This document shows, piece after piece, positions 1 to 7,291 of a DNA stretch of 64,000 nucleotides. The stretch covers positions 1,105,044-1,169,043 of the forward strand of contig NZ_MKEK01000001.1 of assembly GCF_001752395.1 (NCBI RefSeq), written 5' to 3'. Under the pieces are notes generated by a model. That model was not told where the DNA came from. It did not search any database and was given only the letters and a program-made list of their open reading frames with translations. The position numbers and the translations under genes were made by a program. Numbering within the stretch: position 1 is the first letter of the stretch; each line of letters opens with the position of its first letter. The stretch comes from Rheinheimera salexigens. GTDB lineage: Bacteria > Pseudomonadota > Gammaproteobacteria > Enterobacterales > Alteromonadaceae.

Positions 1-900
1 CGCAGCAAAACGCTGCATATTAATGCCATTTACGATAATGTCGGTTTTACTAATGGGCGCACCATCTTTAATTTGCCGCTGCCGATTGCCTTCATATAAG
101 GCGATAATGTCATTGGCTTGATCATATGCAGTGCGGCCCAATTGTTGAAAAAAGTTAATCCAAGTTTGCCTAGTTTGTTCAATTTTTTTGTGAATACTGG
201 TGTCTAGGGCGCTATGCCGATCCTTAATCCAACTGGCTTGGGTTAAGTCTATTGTGCGCTCTTTAGTATAAATACCGTGTTCTGTTAATAAGAAGGGCAC
301 TTGTTGACTTTGTTTGGCCATGGCGCCTAAAAATCCAGCGTAGCCAGTTGAAATACTATGAAATAGGCTAGCGGAGGGCAGTTTCCGAGCAATTTTAGCT
401 AAAGTAAACAAAGGACTATAAATATTTCTAAAGGTCCAAAAATAATCGACAAAAGATTGATTGCCAGATTGTTCAAAATATAAATCGACTAATACTTGCC
501 ACGAACGCTCACTGTATAAAAAATCTTCGTAACTTAAACTTTTTTTATGACCCAGTTGGCTAATTAAGGTTTCTAACTGATCTGCTGATAAGGGTTGGTC
601 AGCGTTTTTAAACCGGGCTAATACTGATTGCCACATGGTAAACGCTTGCTTTTTACCCACTCGAGCTCTTGGCGATAAAATGCCATCGCGATCCATTAAA
701 TAATGTTCTTCTAAGCCAACAACATTTTCAGGTAATTCATAATGTTGCTTACCATAAAAAGCTTTACTGCCACCAATAAAAACTAAATAAAAGCTATATT
801 GTGGCATGCCAGTAATAAGTTGATGCACCCAGCTAGAAACACCGCCTCGCACATAAGGGTAAGTTCCTTCTAGCAATAAGCAAATATCAATGTGCTTCAT
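1..900 (-). CDS. pelF: PelF, glycosyltransferase of Pel polysaccharide synthesis (3' end cut by window edge)
   Basis: Cytosolic GT4-type glycosyltransferase expected to polymerise the Pel polysaccharide from UDP-sugars, working with PelD, PelE and PelG at the inner membrane. Translating down from the ATG at 900-898 gives 300 open codons to the edge. The N-terminus contains DICLLLEGTYPYVRGGVSSW, typical of the PelF/DUF3492 N-terminal domain, followed by VHQLI and an LEEHYLMDRDG stretch. The start overlaps the end of pelE by 14 bp, which suggests translational coupling. The catalytic C-terminal Rossmann fold and pelG lie outside the window. The frame is intact throughout the visible part. Confidence 0.93.
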   Translation of the reverse strand, partial: MKHIDICLLLEGTYPYVRGGVSSWVHQLITGMPQYSFYLVFIGGSKAFYGKQHYELPENVVGLEEHYLMDRDGILSPRARVGKKQAFTMWQSVLARFKNADQPLSADQLETLISQLGHKKSLSYEDFLYSERSWQVLVDLYFEQSGNQSFVDYFWTFRNIYSPLFTLAKIARKLPSASLFHSISTGYAGFLGAMAKQSQQVPFLLTEHGIYTKERTIDLTQASWIKDRHSALDTSIHKKIEQTRQTWINFFQQLGRTAYDQANDIIALYEGNRQRQIKDGAPISKTDIIVNGINMQRFAA

Positions 901-1867
901 GAGACCAAAACTCCTTCAGCTCATTAAGATTCTCACCATCAGTCGTCGGTATATTTCTTAATAAATTATCAATGCTTTTATAATCGCCTGTAGCAAATGC
1001 AGCTTCGGCTAAATAGGGTGCTACTTGGCGTAATAACAGACCATTGTGCTTAGCTTGCTGTAAATAACTGATGGCTTCAGGGTATTGCTTTAACTCAAGT
1101 AATACTCGGCCTAGTTTAAGCTGGGCTTGCGCTGTTGGTTGCAGTTGTTCTGCTTGCAGTAGATATTGCTTGGCTTGGGTTAAGTAATGGTCTTTCAATG
1201 GGCCATCAGCGATGCCTAAATAACATAACTCCCAATACAAAGCGGCCATTTGATAATAAGTCGCACTGTTTTCATCTGCTGTTAAGCTGGTATTTAAAAC
1301 ATCTAATTTTTGGTTAATGGCGAATTCAATTTTTTCTATAGCGGCATAAGCTAATAGCCGTACATCGTCAACTTTATCGGTTAAGGCCAATTTTAGTAAT
1401 GGCATAGCTTCACGCTGAGGTAAAAAACGACAGGCATTTACCGCAATTAAACGCCGATCTTCAGAGGGGTTAAATAGCAGTATGTCTTTAAGCGCAGCCG
1501 TACCATATTGAGAGTGTTCAAATACATCTGAATGCAGCGGTAATTGCAAAACATCAGAACGTTGCCAACCCATTCCTTGTTGTTTTTTCGGGAAATAAAG
1601 TGCAATTAAAAATATTAAGGTTAAACCCGTCATTCCCACAACAGGCATACTAAAAGCAATAGTAAAAATAAACGCTATAGCGGGTATAACAGGTCTTTTA
1701 TATTGCATGGGCAAGACTAACCAGCAGACAATGGTGAAACTCGCTGTGCTGATGGCATGACTACTGGCATAACCTAGCCAACCCGCAAAACTAAGTTGGT
1801 CTAAGCTTAAAAAATACAGACTTGCTGACTCAAAAAGAATCGTTTGCAGAATCAACCAAATCTTCAT
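887..1867 (-). CDS. pelE: PelE, TPR-containing inner-membrane protein of the Pel synthase complex
   Basis: 326 aa. The first ~95 residues hold several hydrophobic segments (for example MKIWLILQTILFESASLYF and a second cluster near residues 60-90). After that comes a cytosolic domain with TPR-like helices (LGRVLLELKQYPEAISYLQQ and neighbours). PelE binds PelD and helps assemble the polymerase; that role comes from the Pseudomonas system, and here the identity rests on size, topology and position between pelD and pelF. It overlaps pelD by 38 bp at its start and pelF by 14 bp at its end. Sequence conservation of PelE is low, so context carries much of the call. Confidence 0.88.
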   Translation of the reverse strand: MKIWLILQTILFESASLYFLSLDQLSFAGWLGYASSHAISTASFTIVCWLVLPMQYKRPVIPAIAFIFTIAFSMPVVGMTGLTLIFLIALYFPKKQQGMGWQRSDVLQLPLHSDVFEHSQYGTAALKDILLFNPSEDRRLIAVNACRFLPQREAMPLLKLALTDKVDDVRLLAYAAIEKIEFAINQKLDVLNTSLTADENSATYYQMAALYWELCYLGIADGPLKDHYLTQAKQYLLQAEQLQPTAQAQLKLGRVLLELKQYPEAISYLQQAKHNGLLLRQVAPYLAEAAFATGDYKSIDNLLRNIPTTDGENLNELKEFWSHEAH

Positions 1868-3197
1868 TTAGCGCTCCTAAGTCTTCAAGTAAGCTATTAA
1901 CTTGCTGTAATTGCTGGCTAACAATTAATGGCCCAATAACTTCAAGATCCTGAGATTTTATTTCATTATCATTGGCTAACATTGTGCTAATACGTTCGAT
2001 AAATTGATTAGCTTCCATTAAAGAAGTCATCGGTAATAATACACATAATGCATGACGACCATCATTGTGCTGGCAGGCCCAATAAACATCGGCACCACGA
2101 CGATAGTCAGTGACTTGATATAGGTTTAATGATTGGCTTGGGCTGTTGTCATAAAACACTACTAACACACTGTCAACACTATACTTATGCATATACCAGT
2201 GTTGATTTTTTATATAATCACAAAATAACTGTCGTTGTTCCGGTTGTAAAATAGGGGCAAATAAATCATTAGAGGTAATGTTGGCGATATAACTGGCTAA
2301 TAAAGCTAATAGGGCAATATTACTATCTGTTAGTGAGACAAATTGTATTTTTTCGGCTAACACTAGGCCTTTTATCTCACCGCGTAAGTCGATTAAAGGT
2401 ATGACTAGTTGGTAATGCAAGTTTTGCGCTTTATGCTCTATAAAATTTATGGGTGACAGTACGGCTTTTGATTCAAAAACGTCTATCAGCATTAAATCAT
2501 CTTGGTGTAATTGATGCTTGCCACCAATTTTTGCTAAGGGTTGGGGGATTATTTGGTTATTATTAACTTGGTACAACCCGGCTTGAAATAAGCCAACAAC
2601 ATCTGCCAACACTTGTAAGCTTTTATCGGCAATATCGGCTAAACGATTATCGGGATTTTCATTAGCTTGTTGTTGTAGTAAATGAATACCAGTACGAAGG
2701 CTAATTTGCTTACCTGCAGAGCGCTGTTCTAATCGGTCGTGAGATACTTTTAATAAATGGTAGTTTTGGGTAAAGCTTTCTAGCTTTTGCTCCATATAAC
2801 GGTAATTTAGCTCAAAACGCTGATTAATATCATACCAATGGTCACGAAATTCTCCAACTAGCATAGTAATAACCGCGGTGCCTACAGCAACTGAAACGCT
2901 TATAGCAATTTGCATATCGGCTAGTTTGTTAAAAATGCCTGCCATAATTAGCAGCAATATAAAGCTCATCATGCCTCGACCAAAACCATAGCGTAAGGCA
3001 ATTAAAGCTGGGCCTAACATCGGCCAATAAAAATAATCCATTGCCGTTTCATAAGGCAAAGATGATTGATAAAGCCAAATAAGCGCAGATGCAAAAGTGA
3101 CTAATAGCATTTCAAACCAAGCAAAAAGTTGGCGATCACTGCCTAACAAAAGTCGGATAAAAATAGCATTAGCGCGGCGGCGCTTATTAATAGCCAT
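1830..3197 (-). CDS. pelD: PelD, c-di-GMP receptor of the Pel synthase
   Basis: 455 aa inner-membrane protein that switches on Pel polymerisation when it binds c-di-GMP. About four transmembrane segments lie in residues 25-115, then a coiled stretch (125-160), a GAF-like domain (about 160-310) and a degenerate GGDEF domain (about 320-430). The inhibitory-site motif R-x-x-D is present as R367-G-A-D370, with R402 in ERIS; from memory, the key residues in P. aeruginosa PelD are also R367, D370 and R402. There is no GGDEF catalytic signature, as expected for a receptor rather than a cyclase. It starts 7 bp after pelC and overlaps pelE by 38 bp. Confidence 0.94.
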   Translation of the reverse strand: MAINKRRRANAIFIRLLLGSDRQLFAWFEMLLVTFASALIWLYQSSLPYETAMDYFYWPMLGPALIALRYGFGRGMMSFILLLIMAGIFNKLADMQIAISVSVAVGTAVITMLVGEFRDHWYDINQRFELNYRYMEQKLESFTQNYHLLKVSHDRLEQRSAGKQISLRTGIHLLQQQANENPDNRLADIADKSLQVLADVVGLFQAGLYQVNNNQIIPQPLAKIGGKHQLHQDDLMLIDVFESKAVLSPINFIEHKAQNLHYQLVIPLIDLRGEIKGLVLAEKIQFVSLTDSNIALLALLASYIANITSNDLFAPILQPEQRQLFCDYIKNQHWYMHKYSVDSVLVVFYDNSPSQSLNLYQVTDYRRGADVYWACQHNDGRHALCVLLPMTSLMEANQFIERISTMLANDNEIKSQDLEVIGPLIVSQQLQQVNSLLEDLGALNEDLVDSANDSF

Positions 3198-3204
3198 AGT
3201 AGAA

Positions 3205-3714
3205 TTATTCCCAGTTTAAGGCATCAAGTAAATTTTCCAGCGCTTTTAAAGCGATATGGGATAATGATTCACGGCCCCAACCACTTTTAGATACTGAGCC
3301 ACGCCATAAGGTATTACCTTGGCTAGTGCTTAGTGTTAGTGTAACGCCGATAGCTGGCTCACCGTCTAAGCCGTATTTGTATTGCCACTCTTGTACCGAG
3401 CCGGTAATGACATAGCCATTGGCTTGGTTGCTAAGCCATTTATTAGCTTCAGCTAGCCGTTGTTGTGGCTCTAAGCTGGCTTGCAAATCATTAACGTTAA
3501 GCTTTGGATAAACCATCACTTTTAGCCCATACTCTGCCAACACTGAGGCAATTAATTGCTCAGCCTGTGCTTGAGCCATAGGCATATTTGACTGGTTTTC
3601 AAGCGGCATAATATATACCGTTTTTGTACTATCAAGCTTAGGGCTAGGTGCATTAAACTGCGTGGCACAAGCACTCACTGCTAGCACTAATAGGGCGAAC
3701 CAAAATATTCTCAC
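3205..3714 (-). CDS. pelC: PelC, outer-membrane lipoprotein of Pel export
   Basis: 169 aa. It begins with a lipoprotein signal: MRIFWFALLVLAVSAC, lipobox cysteine C16. In Pseudomonas, PelC forms a dodecameric funnel on the periplasmic face of the outer membrane that guides cationic Pel to the PelB barrel. The body, including VYIMPLENQSNMPMAQAQ and a C-terminal SHIALKALENLL helix, fits the family size (about 170 aa). The start is GTG at 3714-3712, preceded by AAGGAG with about 6 nt spacing. The gene follows the displaced pelB tail by 15 bp and precedes pelD by 7 bp. Confidence 0.93.
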   Translation of the reverse strand: MRIFWFALLVLAVSACATQFNAPSPKLDSTKTVYIMPLENQSNMPMAQAQAEQLIASVLAEYGLKVMVYPKLNVNDLQASLEPQQRLAEANKWLSNQANGYVITGSVQEWQYKYGLDGEPAIGVTLTLSTSQGNTLWRGSVSKSGWGRESLSHIALKALENLLDALNWE

Positions 3715-3729
3715 ATTTGTCTCCTTAGA

Positions 3730-3858
3730 TTAAAAATCAATAAAATAGCCTAGGTTCCAGCTTAAATTTTTCCGACCATTTTGGTCGGCACTTTGCCAAG
3801 CTGTTTTAAAAAATATTTCATCACCGCCCAATAGCGGAATACCAATACTAAAATTATG
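3730..3858 (-). other. Out-of-frame C-terminal tail of PelB (final beta-barrel strands)
   Basis: In the +1 frame relative to pelB, right where its reading frame stops, there are 42 open codons beginning HNFSIGIPLLGGDEIFFK and ending NLSWNLGYFIDF, then TAA at 3732-3730. The alternating polar/apolar pattern and the terminal aromatic Phe are what the last strands of an outer-membrane barrel look like. The tail ends just before the pelC Shine-Dalgarno, where an intact pelB would be expected to end. One extra base (or two missing bases) between about 3858 and 3866 explains the split. A real mutation and an assembly error cannot be told apart here. Confidence 0.85.
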
Positions 3859-6800
3859 CACTGTAGTCTAATTTAGCGGTAAGCAAGTTATAGCCAACTG
3901 CTGTATCAAGACTAAAACGAGGGGGTTTATCATCCGGACCCGGTACGCCGACATTACCGTGCATAATTTGCTGACCTAGGGTAAGACGTCGATAATTGGG
4001 ATTAATAAAATCGCTAGCAGTTAAGACGTTCCCTGAATTGAAATAGGCTGACACTGCAGTTAGCGGCTGGCTGGATAAGGAATTTTTATGATAGTCAAAT
4101 TGACTATATAGCTGCCAGTAAGGATGAAAACTTAATTGCTCACTAATACGCAATGAAGCTTGTAATTGCTGGCCAACTGTATCTGAGAAGTCAGTATTAA
4201 ATTCAGCTGCAGCTAAGGTTAAACTGACCTGCTCAAACCGGTTGGCTTGCCAAGCACCGCGCCATTGCAGCCTATTTTCATTAGCTAATAAATACAGGTT
4301 CTCACTCTGTTCACTGGGCATTTTAAGGCGAATTTCTAGCTGCTGCGAAATGCGCGGCGAACTTTGCCAGCTGGCCGATAGCTGTTGGCCAATAATAGTT
4401 TGTTCAAACCTATTACTAACAGACAGTGATAGTTCTAGCGCAGTAAACGACAGCCCATTAATGAAATGGGAGTTAATTGTTTTCCAGTTTAATTGCAGTA
4501 AATCTCTATTATAATCATCAATGATAGTGCTAGCGGGTGAGCCGTGTTCAAACTGATAATCGAGACTAAATAAACCATCATAAATAGGTTGGTAATAACG
4601 TAGTTGTTCAGTATTTACTTTCCAACTGTCGCGATTAGTGTGCTCATAGCGTACGCCATGGCTGTTTAAATTATGATTATTGGCTAAAAAGCGTTGTAAA
4701 GGCGCTATTTGCTGTTTTTCAGTCGTCGCATTGAGTGCTTGTTCAGCCCATTGCCAAGCTGCAAAATTCTCACCTATCTTGCTCAGTGCTGTTGCCCGTT
4801 CAAATGCAGTTAAGTTGTTAGTTGCCGTGGCAATAGCTTTAATTGTCGCATAGTCTTCATGGGCGAGGGCTATGGCTAGCTGAATACTGTCATTAAAGTT
4901 AGCCTTATCCAGTACGGTATGTGCTTGCCAATAGGCAAGCTTTTGTAGGCTTTTATCGCTAACATCGGTAAATAACTCGGTGATTAAATTACTCGTATCA
5001 AGCCCAGTTGTTGCTTGGAGTAAAGCTTGATTTTGCTTAGCCAGTGCATAAGCCGGTGAAACAAATAAGCTAAGCAAGGCGCGATAACTTAATTCGCCTT
5101 GCGGTAATTGTCTTAGTTGTTCAGACAATTGACTCAATACTTGCCAACGTAAGCTCTGGGCTTGGCTGGCATTGCCTTGTTGTTCTAGCAATATCGCCCA
5201 GGCTAATTTGTCGGCGGCAGAAGCATACTCAGAATTATCTAAGCGCTGATACCAAACATTAGCTTGTGCAGTTAACCCCAGTAATTGCGCAGCATAAGCA
5301 AAGGGTTGATAAAAAGTACTATCTTGTTGTAATTTTGGCACTAATTGCCAGTACAAATCGGCCAACCAGCTAGTATCGTTGGTGCTAATGGCTAACCATA
5401 AACTATTTTCAACAATTTCTTGGTTATTAGGGTGCTGAGTTTTTAATGCCAGTAATAACTGCTTAGCTTGGCTATAATTAGCTTGAAATAAGGCAATACG
5501 TAAACGAAGCAATTGCACCTGTAAGCGCTTATCTTGGCCATAATCTTGCTTGATAACCGTTTGAATACGATTAATGACCTCGGTTTGTTTAGTGTTGATA
5601 GCATAATTTAAAATGTGGTTTAGCATAATTAACGAACCACTATCTTGATAATATTGCCAAAGCACTTGGAAATCACTTGGCTTAGCAATGTTATAACTAC
5701 TCAATAGTAAATAGGGGTCTAACGAGGGGTCTCTGCGAGCGACTCGTAATTGCTGAATTAGACGTTGCGTTTTGCTATCGGCAACATACATCGCTAATGA
5801 TTGTAAGTTACCTAGTTGGTTTAAACTTAAGGACATTAATTCGGTGTGTTGGTTAAGTAATGCTAAGGCTTTTTCTGGCTGTCCTAACGAGATATAAGCC
5901 TGGGCAAAATGATCGGCTTGGTCATAATTTAAGCTTGTTTTAGGCTGAACACGTTGCCAAAGTTGAATAGTTTTAGTGGGGGCACCAATGAAGTTATAAA
6001 AACGCGCTAAAGCAAACCAATAATAACTTTGCTTAGGAAAACGATGATGCAAGGCTTCTAAGCGGCCAATAGTCAGTTCTGCACCATAAGCTTTATCGTT
6101 AAAATCTAGCCATTTATTTTGTAATTCTGTAGCGAGTTGATTTTGCATAGCCAGTGCATAGTAAAAATCACTTAAAGCCAGAAGATCACTTTGTGCTAAA
6201 GCTTCGGCAATACCTTGGCGTAAGATGGTGGCATCAGCGCCTTTTTGCAGCATGCGCTTGGTTAATTCAAGCGCTTTAGCCGGATCGCCAAGCCATAACT
6301 GATAATCATGTAACTGCTGTACATATTCAATGTTTGGCATCTGCTCTACAACTTTGGCTAACCAAGTTGCGGCTTGTTGTGTATTACCATTTGCTGCATG
6401 TATCTGACTGGCTTGTAACCAGTCTTTATAATCGTCACTGAGATGGGCTTTATTATCGGCATAGCGTACGCTTTTCTGCGGTAGGTTGGCACTGAGCATA
6501 AAGTTAACCAAAGCTTGTAAACAGGATTGTTGGCACTCTACCTTTGCAATATTTTGCTCAATAAAATCACTGCCCGCTAACCATGCTTGTTCTGCAATAA
6601 ATAAGGTTAATAATGACATAAGCTTATCAGTGCTAGGCTGCTGCTGAAAATCAGCGCTACTATGTTGCAATGCTTCTGCTGTTAAATTGGCTTGCAAGGC
6701 TAATTCAGCGAGCTGTTTATTATCAGTAATGAGTTGCTTACTTAAAATGTCATAAGCAAGTTTCGGCTGGCCAATTTGCAAAGCATAACTAGCAAACTCT

Positions 6801-7291
6801 TCAGCGTTCGCACTGGGTTGTAAGCTCACTTCATTTTGTAAAAAGGAGCTTAACCCTTGTTTTGCAGACTCATTACCGTTGTAATTTAATTGCAATAAAC
6901 TGTTGGCATAAAGTAATTTAGCGCGAGTGGCAAACTCAGAGTCTATATAGCGTTGTAACGGTTTAATTTCAGTGACGGCCTGTTGATGGTTACCTAATTT
7001 CGCATATTGTTTGGCTAAAGCTAAATCCAGCTTAAGAGAGGGATCAGCTTCATCTTTTAACACCTTTAAAAAGGCAATGGCAATATTCGGATCTTGAGCG
7101 TTGTCCATCATCCGAATTAGCAATGTTTTATTGGGCTGCAATACCCAGAGCAACGTTAGCGTAACGGCTGCTAGTGTAAACAAGGTTCGGCGATTAACTA
7201 AAACAATGCGCGGCTTAGGTTTTTGCTTTTTAGCTGCTGCATTAGTTTGGTTATTAGTTTGGATAGTAGAGTGCTGATTTATATCCTTCAC
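3854..7291 (-). CDS. pelB: PelB, TPR scaffold and outer-membrane exporter of Pel; C-terminus frameshifted
   Basis: 1145 aa as read. The N-terminal region has one inner-membrane helix (about residues 30-50, RRTLFTLAAVTLTLLWVL). A very long TPR superhelix follows (about 60-850), which sits in the periplasm and binds PelA. The C-terminal ~280 residues are a beta-barrel that exports Pel. The frame stops at KLDYSA, while 42 further barrel residues lie in the next frame (3730-3858). Joined, the protein would be about 1187 aa, close to the roughly 1190 aa of P. aeruginosa PelB. As read it lacks the terminal strand with its closing Phe, so export would probably fail. The start overlaps the pelA stop by 4 bp. 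Confidence 0.92.
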   Translation of the reverse strand: MKDINQHSTIQTNNQTNAAAKKQKPKPRIVLVNRRTLFTLAAVTLTLLWVLQPNKTLLIRMMDNAQDPNIAIAFLKVLKDEADPSLKLDLALAKQYAKLGNHQQAVTEIKPLQRYIDSEFATRAKLLYANSLLQLNYNGNESAKQGLSSFLQNEVSLQPSANAEEFASYALQIGQPKLAYDILSKQLITDNKQLAELALQANLTAEALQHSSADFQQQPSTDKLMSLLTLFIAEQAWLAGSDFIEQNIAKVECQQSCLQALVNFMLSANLPQKSVRYADNKAHLSDDYKDWLQASQIHAANGNTQQAATWLAKVVEQMPNIEYVQQLHDYQLWLGDPAKALELTKRMLQKGADATILRQGIAEALAQSDLLALSDFYYALAMQNQLATELQNKWLDFNDKAYGAELTIGRLEALHHRFPKQSYYWFALARFYNFIGAPTKTIQLWQRVQPKTSLNYDQADHFAQAYISLGQPEKALALLNQHTELMSLSLNQLGNLQSLAMYVADSKTQRLIQQLRVARRDPSLDPYLLLSSYNIAKPSDFQVLWQYYQDSGSLIMLNHILNYAINTKQTEVINRIQTVIKQDYGQDKRLQVQLLRLRIALFQANYSQAKQLLLALKTQHPNNQEIVENSLWLAISTNDTSWLADLYWQLVPKLQQDSTFYQPFAYAAQLLGLTAQANVWYQRLDNSEYASAADKLAWAILLEQQGNASQAQSLRWQVLSQLSEQLRQLPQGELSYRALLSLFVSPAYALAKQNQALLQATTGLDTSNLITELFTDVSDKSLQKLAYWQAHTVLDKANFNDSIQLAIALAHEDYATIKAIATATNNLTAFERATALSKIGENFAAWQWAEQALNATTEKQQIAPLQRFLANNHNLNSHGVRYEHTNRDSWKVNTEQLRYYQPIYDGLFSLDYQFEHGSPASTIIDDYNRDLLQLNWKTINSHFINGLSFTALELSLSVSNRFEQTIIGQQLSASWQSSPRISQQLEIRLKMPSEQSENLYLLANENRLQWRGAWQANRFEQVSLTLAAAEFNTDFSDTVGQQLQASLRISEQLSFHPYWQLYSQFDYHKNSLSSQPLTAVSAYFNSGNVLTASDFINPNYRRLTLGQQIMHGNVGVPGPDDKPPRFSLDTAVGYNLLTAKLDYSA

